This document shows, in pieces, positions 30,901-39,700 of a stretch of DNA of 64,000 bases. The position numbers were made by a program, and so were the translations under genes. This DNA is from Symbiodinium natans (Eukaryota; Sar; Dinophyceae; Suessiales; Symbiodiniaceae): contig CAJNDS010002535.1 of NCBI GenBank assembly GCA_905221605.1, forward strand, positions 463,501-527,500, given 5' to 3'. The notes under the pieces are model-generated. The model was given only the letters and a program-made list of their open reading frames with translations. It did no database searches and was not told the origin of the DNA. Positions within the stretch are counted from its first letter, which is position 1; each line of letters starts with the position of its first letter.

Positions 30901-31367
30901 GCATAAAGCTAAATAAAGACAAGGTCTCGTGACTACATTCTCGGAATCACAAGTTACGCCGAAAAAACGGTCCATCTGAACAAACATGTATGTAAATTCA
31001 TATACGTAGACGCACAACATACTCGCATACATATTGCTTGACTGCAAAACACTCAGACCTACACAGAAACGACCCTGAATCCAAAACCCAATCGGATTGC
31101 GGAACTGGCCCATAAGCCCATAAGCCCTAAACCCTAACCCTGAACCCTAAACTCTAAACCCTAAACCCTAAAACCTAAACCCTAAACCCTAACCCTAAAA
31201 CCTAAACCCTAAACCCTAAAACCCTAAACCCGAAACCCTACCCCTAAACCCTAAACCCTAAACCCTGAACCCTGAACCCTTAACCCTTAACCCTTAAACC
31301 CTAAACCCCAAACCCTACGCGCTCCTACCCCGCAGGACGGGACGATGATATAGTCCACAGGATGCAT
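17822..31367 (-). CDS. K+-dependent vacuolar H+-pyrophosphatase, copy A (multi-exon)
   Basis: Membrane proton pump that hydrolyses pyrophosphate and acidifies vacuole-type compartments. Reading down the minus strand, the exons are about 31367-31333 and 30581-30524 (both tentative), 30454-30396, 29762-29729, 29429-29382, 29002-28962, 28096-28066, 27449-27388, 26644-26586, 26264-26175, 26033-24724, 24348-24317, 23525-23472, 23031-22989, 22257-22220, 21706-21664, 21070-20983, 20154-20106, 19857-19803, 18703-18647, 18267-18226 and 17902-17822. Joined they give about 800 residues, the usual family length, ending in GQAAL and TGA. All family motifs are present: DVGADLVGK, DDPNNPATIADNVGD, GNTTAAIGKG and GDTVGDPFKDTSGP. 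The Ala after GNTT, where K+-independent enzymes have Lys, marks the K+-dependent type. Donors of the exons from 30454 downward are 15 GC, 3 GT and 1 GA; acceptors are AG followed by G, except at 30454. The start is uncertain: the Met at 31367 precedes a segment resembling the plant first helix. Confidence 0.93.
18294..18388. mobile_element. Inverted-repeat element, family CTAGACCCAAGAG
   Basis: Starts CTAGACCCAAGAGTAACCC and ends GGGCATCCTCTGGGTCCTAG, inverted copies of each other. It sits inside the intron between pyrophosphatase A exons 18703-18647 and 18267-18226. Related copies: 63791-63902 (complete), 19468-19533, 34216-34277, 58631-58745 and 4765-4815 (partial). Confidence 0.68.
18706..18855 (+). 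repeat. TTTAGGG array at the acceptor side of an intron
   Basis: Starts within a few bases of the acceptor of exon 18703-18647 of copy A. In transcript sense it reads CCCTAAA, giving a pyrimidine-rich, CTAAA-containing tract next to AG. The other end of the same intron carries the opposite orientation (19200-19300 and 19680-19715). Confidence 0.93.
19440..19533. mobile_element. Two element remnants end to end in an intron
   Basis: The right end of the ACTTGGAGG family (ACCCATGAACCTCCAAGTAT) runs directly into the left end of the CTAGACCCAAGAG family at 19468. This suggests insertion of one into or beside the other. Inside the intron between exons 19857-19803 and 18703-18647 of copy A. Confidence 0.55.
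20556..20912 (+). repeat. GGGGTTTT 8-mer array
   Basis: About 44 units of GGGGTTTT with interspersed GGGGTTGT units, filling the intron between exons 21070-20983 and 20154-20106 of pyrophosphatase A. The unit is identical to the telomere repeat of some ciliates, but here it grades out of TTTAGGG-like sequence, so it is most simply a locally amplified variant. Repetitive open frames across it are not genes. Confidence 0.96.
23640..23876 (+). repeat. GGGGTTT 7-mer array
   Basis: About 33 units of GGGGTTT with two GGGGTGT units, in the intron between exons 24348-24317 and 23525-23472 of copy A. All three plus-strand frames are open through it, which is a property of the repeat only. Confidence 0.96.
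24378..24510 (+). repeat. TTTAGGG array in a pyrophosphatase A intron
   Basis: Canonical array beginning about 30 nt past the acceptor of exon 24348-24317. The donor half of the same intron instead has a short tandem duplication containing CACAGGGGCTTCGGTTTCC at 24545-24600. Confidence 0.93.
24724..26033 (-). CDS. H+-pyrophosphatase copy A, large central exon
   Basis: This 1310-nt exon encodes about 436 residues, more than half of the pump. In order it carries a membrane segment (GYALCSLGVFVLWVLLSFY), the substrate-binding loop with DVGADLVGKV and the DDPNNPATIADNVGDNVGD run, several further membrane segments, the ISDNAGGIAEMA segment, the GNTTAAIGKGFAIGSAALV ion-specificity segment, and ends at MKSVGK. 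It starts after CAG at 26034 and ends before a GC donor at 24723. In copy B the same sequence is fused to the preceding 90 nt with no intron. The third codon position is strongly G/C-rich, which also creates long antisense open frames with no meaning. Confidence 0.96.
26034..26174 (-). other. Short intron present in copy A, absent in copy B
   Basis: Begins GC at 26174-26173 and ends CAG at 26036-26034. Only 141 nt, with a few CCCTAAA-like units and no long array. Removing it gives 90 + 1310 = 1400 nt, exactly the length of the uninterrupted exon of copy B. Confidence 0.85.
26175..30581 (-). CDS. H+-pyrophosphatase copy A, 5' exons
   Basis: Small exons that complete the N-terminal part. 30581-30524 reads LVAALCQFLIIKSLGMI, a membrane helix. 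30454-30396 reads FLELCMAVAYCTVGTLLSAR, another helix. 29762-29729 gives KIKLQPDDDSE. 29429-29382 gives ASADLKKRLMAGGETW. 29002-28962 gives ENAPEKLVPEIYDK. 28096-28066 gives IMSGAKQFLR. 27449-27388 encodes the next helix, VEYAICTGFCLAFSILIYAL. 26644-26586 gives SWGTKSSLQGQLTAGAFLTG, and 26264-26175 gives AFTSMLCGFLGMMIATFSN and on to TTLACAHH. Junctions from 30396 downward keep frame. The junctions from 31333 to 30581 and from 30524 to 30454 are not clean, so the extreme N-terminus is provisional. Two consecutive helices here are one more than the plant enzyme shows before its first long loop. Confidence 0.8.
26320..26490 (-). repeat. CCCCTAAA 8-mer array
   Basis: Tandem CCCCTAAA with CCCCGAAA and CCCCTACA variants, inside the intron between exons 26644-26586 and 26264-26175 of copy A. 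Confidence 0.92.
27005..27278. mobile_element. 274-nt inverted-repeat element in an intron
   Basis: Starts TAATGTTGGACCCGCTTTAG and ends CTAAAGAGGGTTCAACATTA, inverted copies of each other. The interior holds two copies of CCCTCTTTAAAGACAA and is AT-richer than its surroundings, with no repeat of the telomere type. It lies within the intron between exons 27449-27388 and 26644-26586 of copy A. No coding frame; a non-autonomous transposon is likely. Confidence 0.65.
27545..27726 (+). repeat. GGGGTGAA 8-mer array
   Basis: About 19 units of GGGGTGAA, grading at both edges into GGGGTTAA. It starts about 95 nt beyond the acceptor of exon 27449-27388 of copy A. Confidence 0.95.
28195..28590 (+). 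repeat. GGGGTTTA 8-mer array
   Basis: Nearly 50 units of GGGGTTTA with GTGTA, TTGA and TCTA variants, filling the acceptor side of the intron between exons 29002-28962 and 28096-28066 of copy A. The donor side carries CCCTAAA on the plus strand at 28690-28745, the opposite orientation. Confidence 0.95.
29205..29370 (-). repeat. CCCTGAA variant array
   Basis: Tandem CCCTGAA with CCCTAAA units, inside the intron between exons 29429-29382 and 29002-28962 of copy A. Confidence 0.92.
29568..29685 (-). repeat. CCCTAAA array
   Basis: About 16 canonical units in the donor half of the intron between exons 29762-29729 and 29429-29382 of copy A. Confidence 0.95.
29795..30060 (+). repeat. TTTAGGG array
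   Basis: Long canonical array with a few TCTAGGG units, starting about 35 nt past the acceptor of exon 29762-29729 of copy A. Confidence 0.95.
30620..30715 (+). repeat. TCTAGGG then TTTAGGG array
   Basis: Eight consecutive TCTAGGG units followed by canonical units, next to the tentative exon 30581-30524 of copy A. Confidence 0.93.
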
Positions 31368-33357
31368 GGTCCTGGCGACGACGCTTGCGCTCTCATTGAT
31401 ATCTGCGGGTGTTGGGGTTTAGGGTTTAGTCTTTAGGGTTTAGGGTTTAGGTTTTAGGGTGTAAGGGGCTTGTTGCACTTGTGAACTTGCAGGGCATGGC
31501 CAAGAACAATGCTGCAAAACCCGGCCCGAAACCCCATACCCGGCACCCTGAACCAAGCTGCTTTGGACGGCTCAAGCAATGATGCACCCTGCACAACTAC
31601 ACAACTGTGCCCCACCAAAGCCGCAGGAAGATCTTGCACTGCCCTTGCTTGAAGATGACTTGACGGTTCTCATGGTCTTAGACTTTAGATTTTTGGGGTT
31701 TAGGGTTGAGGGTTTAGGGTCTAAGGTTTATTGCTTAGGGTTTGGGGCTGAGGGCTATAAGTACCCCACCTAAACCCTAGACCCTAATTAAACCCTAAAC
31801 CCTAAACCTAAACCCTAAACCCCTCTCCGAGCAAAGCTGAGTTAAACGCTTTGCCCTGTTGCGCGGCGCCTTGTGGGAGGCGCACGCGAGAAGAGCAAAA
31901 TCTGCTACCAAGTGGCTGCGGGAGGCTTAAGGTTTCGTCTTTAGGGCTGAGGGTTCAGGGTTTAGGGTTTAGGGTTTAGGGTTTAGGGTTTAGGGTTTAG
32001 GGTTAAGGTTTGGTAGTTTAGTGCCAACCCACGCCAGACGAAATACAAACTGACGACTGCCAAGTGACTCCAGACAGCAAGAGCATAGACGCCAGCACCA
32101 CGGCGGCTGGGCACAACTTGGAGTGGTGACATGGGGGTCTGCAATTTTGAATTTTTCAAGAGCGTCCGTAATTAACCAAATCTCTGCCACTGGATGCAAA
32201 GCCACTAAGCCCTATTGTAGGAAATACCTTCAAGTCCGAGTAATTTCCTTTGCAACACACAACACAAACCTACACAACCACATGCATCTGTCTTCTTGTC
32301 TATCCATCGGGGCTTCCAAAACCCAACAGGGAAACTGCGGCCCTTTTCTTCGTCTTTCTGTTGCGCTTCACGGGCCCTGAGACATCACGCAGCCGTCCCC
32401 TTGCCAGTTGGCACGCGCTAACCCTAAACCCTAAACCCTAAACCCTAAACCCTAAACCCTAAACCCTAAACCCTAAACCCTAAACCCTAAACCCTAAACC
32501 CTAAACCCTGACGGAGCTTGATTGAGGGTCTGTCATGATGGCCTTGGGACAGTGATGGGCTTCCTTTATGCTACGCATTGAAACCCTGGCACATGGAACT
32601 GTGACCCCGAACTCCAACACCCACAGCCCCAAAACCCTAAACCCCAACACCCCTAAGCCCTAAAGCCCTAAACCCCTCAACCCCCACACCCCCAAACCCC
32701 CTATAAACACCATACCTTAAACACCGAACTGCTGATGCTACAAGAAGGGGGCCTTGACAATTGGAATAGTGTTTTGGGGGGCCAACACGGTTTCAGACAC
32801 TGGGTGCGTAAGGGGAACACTCTTGAAATGATCGTGGGGATCCGAATATGAATTAGGGTTTAAGTAGGGTTTAGGGTTTAGGGTTAGGGTTTAGAGCTTC
32901 GAGTTTTAAGGAAGTACCCCCTACTTCCTAAACCGCAACCCTCAACCCTAACCCTAAACCGAGGGTTCGGGGTTTAGGAGTTTAGGTTTGGGACTTTGGG
33001 CGAAAGGCCTTCTGGGGGTTAGAACTTTAGGCTTTCCAAAAGTATCTGATCCCCTCTGCGGCAAGGGTCCAACTAAAGTAGGCACGGCAAGCTGTGCATC
33101 ATACCATCCCGGCTGCCCTAACGCATGTGTTGGCTTTTTTCTGAGTTCTGCATTTTGGAAAAGAGTTTAGGGTTTAGGGTTTAGGGTTGAGGGTTGAGGG
33201 TTGAGGGTTGAGGGTTTAGGGTTGAGGGTTGAGGGTTTAGGGTTTAGGGTTTAGGGTTGAGGGTTTAGGGTTGAGGGTTGAGGGTTTAGGGTTTAGGGTT
33301 TTGGGTTTAGGGTTTAGGGTTTAGGGTTTAGGGTCCTTTGTTGGGAGGTCCTTGTCA

Positions 33358-33467
33358 TCAGTCGCATTCGCACTTGTATTTGCTTTTGTTGTTGCTGCCG
33401 CTGCTCTTGTTGATGAATGCAACCTGTGAGGTGCACCTGGCTTGGGTCAGCCAGGCCGCCTTAACCC
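33358..33467 (-). CDS. Possible 3' exon of an unknown minus-strand gene
   Basis: After TTAAG/G the minus strand reads AAWLTQARCTSQVAFINKSS, then GSNNKSKYKCECD and a TGA at 33360-33358. The stop falls just before a long telomere-like array, as with the last exons of both pyrophosphatase copies. Upstream islands at 33720-33610 (VYHLGPGCAGIRQK on the minus strand) and 34975-34900 could be further exons, but no continuous frame could be built. No family recognised. Confidence 0.35.
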
Positions 33468-33794
33468 CAAACCCTGAACCCTAAACCCTGAACTCTTTTG
33501 CTGTTACACCTTTGTGGGAGCCAGAGAGGCTTGAAGGCCCCTGTTTGGGGCTTAGGGTTTGGGGCTTTGAGTTAAGGGTTCAGGCTTTGGGGTCTAAGGC
33601 TCAGGGTTTAAGGGGCACGTAGCTTCTGCCTTATCCCAGCGCAGCCCGGGCCAAGATGGTACACGTCTCCTAGCACAAGCACAAAAAATTCGCCCCACGC
33701 GCTGCGTCAGCTCTGGATGCTTTTGAGTGCGTTGTTTAGGGTTTAGGGTTTAGGGTTTATGGTTTAGGGTTTAGGACAACCATAACCTGAATAA

Positions 33795-34200
33795 TCACAA
33801 CACCTAAGTAGTCTTTGTTCGTACCAGAAAGAATCGGAAACTATAATAGAAGAAACACATTGAAAGGGACAGAAGGCCACAATAACAACTAATGTTCTGA
33901 TGATAGCTGCAAGGAGAAGAACAAATTCACAACTGCAACCCTTGGTGTGGTCAGCGCGGGTTCATTTCATAAACCATGAAAATAGCTATCAGCCGAGTAC
34001 TCATACCAAATAACGAGAATAAGAGCTACAACAGACACGAATCATAGCAAACAACAGAAGAGACACAAGAATGAAGCAAACACCAATACTAGTATTGGCA
34101 TAAATCCCCAAGAAGAAATTCACAACTGTAGCCTTAGCTTGGCTAGCGCAGGTTCCTTTCGCTAGACAAAAACTTTGCCAAAGCTACTTCATACTAAGCA
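33795..34200. repeat. Two diverged direct copies of a repeat-free segment
   Basis: AGAAGAACAAATTCACAACT near 33913 and AGAAGAAATTCACAACTGTA near 34110 begin two related blocks. Both continue through a tract of the type TTGGYNNGGTYAGCGCRGGTTC and then a CATTTCAT or CTTTCGCT segment. The DNA is AAC-rich and unlike the surrounding telomere-like sequence. A similar AAC-rich tract lies at 43755-43985. Possibly remnants of one dispersed element. Confidence 0.5.
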
Positions 34201-34608
34201 AGCTGCGAAACACTAGGCCCAGGAGGAACCTGGGAATGTAAAGGGTACCCTTTTTGGTCTAAAGGGGCTGATCAGGGAACCCTAAACCCTAAACCCTAAA
34301 CCCTAAACCCTAAACCCTAAATCCTAAATCCTAAACCCTAAACCCTCAACTAAAAAAAGGAAATCAGGGCGTATGTGGGTCCACTCTCAAGAGCCTCGAA
34401 CGATAGAGAAAGTCGAGAAAGCTGCAGGAAAATACTTGGGTTTAGGGTTTAGGGTCTAGGGTCTAGGGTTTAGGGTGTCGGGTTTAGGTCTTAGGGTTTG
34501 GGGTTTAGGGTTCAGGGTTTAGGGTTTAGGGTTGAGGGTGCTGTTCGCTAGCGCGGGCAGCAGATCCTTGTTGGATCCAGGGTGACCTGCAAACCACGAT
34601 AACAACCA

Positions 34609-34707
34609 CTTACTTCTCCAATGACCAAGGGGAAAAATGTTAAACTTTATTGTTCCTGCTAAATAAGGAAACCCAAAAGTTTAAAGTTCAACTATTGGCT
34701 AAGTAAG
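34609..34707. mobile_element. Inverted-repeat element, family CTTACTTCYCCAAT
   Basis: Opens CTTACTTCTCCAATGACCAA and closes with TTGGCTAAGTAAG. A second copy at 42211-42308 opens CTTACTTCCCCAATAACCAA and shares the interior segment AAGGAAACCCAAAAGTTTAA apart from one inserted A. Both are about 100 nt and lie in non-exon DNA. Likely a MITE family. Confidence 0.7.
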
Positions 34708-34802
34708 GACAGCAACCAAAGAAACCAACTGGCGGCTGATAGTCAACTAGGGTTCAGGGTTTAGGGTTTAGCGTTCAGGGTTTAGGTTATAGGGTTTAGG
34801 GT

Positions 34803-34855
<53 letters not shown>

Positions 34856-36397
34856 GGTTTAAAACCTAAACCTGAGCTCCCGGATTAATGGCGGGTGCTT
34901 CGTTGCAACGGGCAGTTGTTGCGCAACTCGGGGAAAAAGGGGCGCCCAGGACATTCTACGGTTTAGGGTGACTGCCCTCCAGCTTCGAGATCTGAATCGA
35001 CTCTGTGCCAAAGCCCGAAGTTCTAATCTGAGAGCGTGTGACTGAAGGAATGTCCCTGAACTTCTACAAAACCCTAATTTAGGGTTTAGGAGGGTTTAGG
35101 GTTTAGCGTTTCGGGTACCCTAAACCCTAAACTGCAGAACCTGTTACTTCAGAACCAATTTCATCGAAGAAATGTCTCAACCGACACATCAAGGCCAACT
35201 GCCTTGTTCTGTCGGGCCGAAAGCCGGGCTGCTGTTGCGGGAAGCGTCCCTAAATCCTAAGCCCTAAGCGCTAAACCCTAAACCCTAGGGTTTAGGGTCT
35301 AGGAGTTAGGGTTTAGGGCTTGGGGTTTAGGGTGTAGGGTATCTCAAATAGGGGCACGTTTAGGGTTTAGAGATACAATTAGGGGTTTTAGGGGCTGGGG
35401 GTTTGGGAGTTGAGGGGGTTAGGGATTATCCTTGAGGGTAGGGCTTGTCTTGACCTAGGTTGGATCGGTTTGGCTTCGGAAGGAAACCTTGCAGGACCAG
35501 AGCATGCACCCAGCGACAGCAACCCTAAACCCTGAACCCTAAACCCGACTCCCTCGAGCTATGGCCCAGTTCTCCACAATATGGCCCTTTCTTGGCAGTC
35601 CAAGTAAGCTGGAGAGACCCATACTGTAGCGCAACCCGCATATCGAAGCATAGGGTTAGGGTGTTTAGGGTTTAGGGTTTGGGGCTTAGGGCTTAGGATT
35701 GAGGGTTTAGGGTTTGGGGTTTGGGGTTTAGGGTTTAGGGTTTAGGGTTTAGGATTCAGGGTGCTCGGCGCTTAGGATTTGGGGGTGAGCAGCAAATTTC
35801 CCAAGAGTGATCTTTCCCGAATAGCAAGCCCAGGTGTGTCTCTCACGAACGGCATGGCGTCAGGCCTGCCGCACGCTGCAGTCAGGTACTTGAGGGCGCT
35901 TTGTAGGTCAATTCTTGAAAGCACTGTGAACAAAGTTAGAGTCAGTCATCAACCCTAATTTTGCTAGAACTAACTCCTTGTGAACCCCCAAGTAGGCACC
36001 CTAAACGATAAACTCCAGCACCCTAAACGCTAAAACCCTACACTTCCTTAGCTACTTGAAAGAGGCTCACGTGTGGTTGTATGTAGCCCGAACAACGCTC
36101 TAAATAGGAGACCTCTGAGATGGTCTGCTCACAACCCAACACCCTCAAGCAAACACCCTCAAGGCCAACACCCAAGCCCAAAGCCTCAAACCCTAACCTT
36201 TCAACATGAAACTCAAGCGTAAAGGTAGCGGCAGGTTGCGCAAGCCCCCCTCCACCGCGTCAACTAGCGGCAGTCTGCCGATGCCCGCAAACACCAGCAC
36301 TTCCTCCACGTGCTGCGGCGGCCCATGCAGATCATGCCGTCCCCTGGGCTGCTGCAGGTGCGGCCAACGCCACAAGCAGCACCATGGCGCAGGCTTT

Positions 36398-36489
36398 GCT
36401 ACTATTTGCTTAAGAACCCCAAAAGAACCCTAGATTAACCTTAATAAGGAAGAAGCCTTGTTTTTTCGGGGTTCTTAAGCAATGAGTAG
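36398..36489. mobile_element. Inverted-repeat element, family CTACTATTTGCTTAAGAACC
   Basis: Starts GCTACTATTTGCTTAAGAAC and ends GTTCTTAAGCAATGAGTAG, a foldback of about 92 nt with an interior CCTTAATAAGGAAG palindrome. A second copy is at 46898-47008 and a one-ended copy at 45638-45662. Likely a MITE. Confidence 0.72.
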
Positions 36490-36797
36490 TTTACGCCTCA
36501 AGATGTGGACCGATGTTCAATCGGACCAGGCCACACTCTAGACATCTCTTCAGGACATAAGCGTAGGACAGGAATCCTAAGACTGAATCTGAAACTGCCA
36601 GCTCTAAGCCCTACGCGCCCTAAACACCCTGAACGCCCTAAACGCCCTAAACCCTCAAAACCCTAAACGCCCTTGCATGCTAAACCCTAAACCCCAAACC
36701 CCAAACCCGAAACCCTAAACCCTAAACCCTAAACCCTAAACCCTAAACCCTAAACCCTAAACCCTAAACCCTAGCCCTAAACCCTAAACCCCAGGCC

Positions 36798-39700
36798 TCA
36801 CAGGGCCGCCTGGCCGAAAAAACCGTGGCCGTGGTTGATGGCCGCGAAGTAGGCTGCGAAGACAAGGGACACAATGGCCTCCCATCGGGTTGAGGGTTGA
36901 GGGTTGAGGGTTTAGGGTTTAGGGTTTCGGGTTTAGGGTTTAGGGTTTAGGGGTTCAGGGTGCAGGGTTCAAGGTTTCTAGGTGGGGAGGGTTTAGGGTT
37001 TCCAGGTGAGTTGCTTAGGGTTCAGGGCTTCGGGTTTAGGGTTGAGGGTTTAGGGTTTAGGGTTGAGGGTTTCTAGGTGGGTTTGTCTGGGGGGGCTAGT
37101 GTCTAGGGTTCCAGGCTCAGGGGGCGGGGGTGCGCATTTTGACGACAACGGTCCCCCAGTCTCCACAAAATAACAATGATATAACGGCGACCTGGAAAAG
37201 GAATGACCTCCCGAGCCACCTAAAGCCCCGACACCCCAACACACCAAACCTTCAACCCAAACCCTCAGCTCCGCCGAGGATGGAGCCCAAAACTCCTGAA
37301 GCCTAGACCACCCTAAGCCCTACATACACGCAAACCCTCGAACCCCGAACCCTCCAAACCAAACCCTCCAAACCCCAAACCCCAAACCCCGAACCCCAAA
37401 CCCCAAACCCGAAACCGCAAACCCCAAACCTAAGCCCCAAACCCCAAAACCTAAACCCTAAACCGTAAACCCTAAACCCCAAACCCTAAACCCTAAACCC
37501 TAGCCCTAAACCCTAAAACCCACGCGAGATCGAGGCCTTCCACCCTGCCCCCTCGGCGCGCCTGCAGCTTCATCACGATGTTCAGGGCCGGGCCTGAGGT
37601 GTCCTGGCTGCCCGGGTCTGAAATGTCTGAGGGGCTGAGGGTTGTTTAGGGTTTAGGGCGAGGGTTTAGGGTTTAGGGGTTTTGGGGGTTTAGGGGTTTA
37701 GAGTGTCAGGTTTAGGGTTTCGGGTTTGGGGTTTAGGGTTTTAGGGTTTACTTACAAGCTCCTCTGACTCGGCAAGTCTACTTAGTATCTCTTCGAAACA
37801 CTGTCATACTCCCCACAACCCACCCTTACTAACCCCACTTGCTAAGTCGAAAAGGCTTCCAAGTCGTGAATTTAGGGTCTTTAGGGTCTCATCTTAGGGC
37901 ACGGGGTTTGGGGATGGGAGTTTGGGGGTTCGGGCTTTTTTGTCCACGCTCCAACAGAACTCCGAAAGTAAGCGAGACAGTCCCCAGGTGAGACGTCGGG
38001 TCTGGTGGAGCGGGCTTGCTTTCGAGCGGGCTTTCCTGCCGTCTGCCCTTCTGGGGCCCCACAACGGCGCACCGAAGTCGCTAAACAGAAGGGAGGAGGC
38101 CCCAAAGGCACCAGTTCAACCCTTCTGCATCTGCAGTGCTCTTGGCTGGAAAAGGATGCGGGGTTTAGGGCTTAGGGTGCCGCATGGGAACTTGGTTTGG
38201 ACCGAACAGTTCTTCAAGACTGTTTGCCCATGGCATGTAGGCTGCACTATACCTTCAGCCCCGAAAACCCTCAGCACAGCACGACCCTATACCCTGAACC
38301 GCGCAGCTCGAAAACCCTACCCAGTGCCCAAACCCAAACCCCGACCCTGAAGCCCAAACAACCAAACCCTGAACCCGAACCCTAAACCCTAAACCCTAAA
38401 CCCTAATTAAACCCTAAACCCTAAACCCTAAACCCTAAACCAGCAGGCCTTGAAGGGATCCCCGACGGTGTCGCCCTGCACGGCGGCATCGTGGGCCTCC
38501 TTGGCCTGAAAGAGGAGGCTTTAGGCTTTAGGGTTTAGGGTTTAAGGTGAAGGGCTTAGGGTTTAGGGTTTAGGGTTTAGGGTTTAGGGTTTAGGGTTTA
38601 GGGTTTAGGGTTTAGGGTTTAGGGTTTAAGGTGAAGGGTTTAGGGTTTAGGGTTTAGGGTTTAGGGTTTAGGGTTTAGGGTTTGGGGTTTAGGGTTTAGG
38701 GTTTAGGGTTTAGGGTTTAGGGTTTAGGGTTTAGGGTTTAGGGTTTAGGGTTTAAGGTTAGGGTTTAGGGTTTAGGGTTTAGGGTTTAGGGTTTAGGGTT
38801 TAGGGTTTAGGGTTTAGGGTTTAGGGTTTAGGGTTTAGGGTTTAGGGTTTAGGGTTTAGGGTTTCAGGTGAAGGGTTTAGGGTTTGGAGTTTATGGTTTA
38901 GGGTTGAGGGTTGAGGATTGAGGGTTGAGGGTTGAGGGTAGAGGGTTGAGGGTTTAGGGCGGGGAGTAAAGGCCTTAAGGATTGTTGGGCTTTAGGTTTT
39001 TTGGGGTTTACGGTTTTAGGGTTTAAGGGCTTTTGGAACCCTAAACTCTAAACCCTAATCCCACACTGGAGATAGAACCCAGAAGCTACACCTTAAAGTT
39101 TAATGAAAAACCCTGAACCCTAAACCCTAAACCCCAAACCCCAAACCCTAAACCCTAAGCCCTAAACCCTAAACCCTAAACCCTAAACATCCCTGAACCC
39201 TGAACCCTAAACCCTAAACCCTAAACCCTGATCATCCCTGAACCCTCAACCCTAGAACCCCAAAGCCCTGAAACCCTGAAACCCTAAACCCTACGCCCCA
39301 CGAACATCATTGGCTTCTAGAAATCTGGGCGGGCATTTGAAGAGGGTCACCCCTAAACCCTAAACCCTAAACCTGGTGTGAGGACGATTTGGGGCTAGTT
39401 AAGGAAGGTTTCGTACTTAGGGCTTAGCGCTGTGAAAGCTCCTGCAAGCTACTGCCAAGCCACGAACGAAGGAACCCTAAACCCTAAACCCTAAACCCTA
39501 AACCCATCAAACTCTTGCGCACCAACTCCATGGGACATCTAGGCCCTCTTCAAATCCTCAAGCCCACGGCCCAAGCCCTAAATCCCTCAACCCCCGCGCC
39601 CTCCAAAAAAGTCCCTACAACCCTGAAGTCCAAAACCCCTGAACCCCCAAACACCTAAACCCCTAAACCCCTAAACCCTGAACCCCTAAACCCTAAACCC

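Larger units (their letters stand above)
31400..36790. other. Region between pyrophosphatase copies A and B
   Basis: TTTAGGG/CCCTAAA arrays at 31135-31310, 32415-32512, 33165-33335 (mixed with TTGAGGG), 34270-34345, 34798-34860 and 36680-36790. It also holds several inverted-repeat elements, a directly repeated segment at 33795-34200, and the possible exon 33467-33358. Islands at 32000-32400, 32980-33160, 35440-35640, 35790-36120 and 36190-36420 are free of the repeat but show no recognisable domain. Any promoter for copy B's missing 5' end is not here; it would lie above 52271. Confidence 0.55.

Noticed and set aside
36206-36433. 75-residue plus-strand frame with Cys/Pro/Ser-rich composition starting MKLKRKGSGRLRK
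   Set aside because: No domain, the opposite strand is also open, and the end runs into a foldback element. Composition is suggestive but insufficient.
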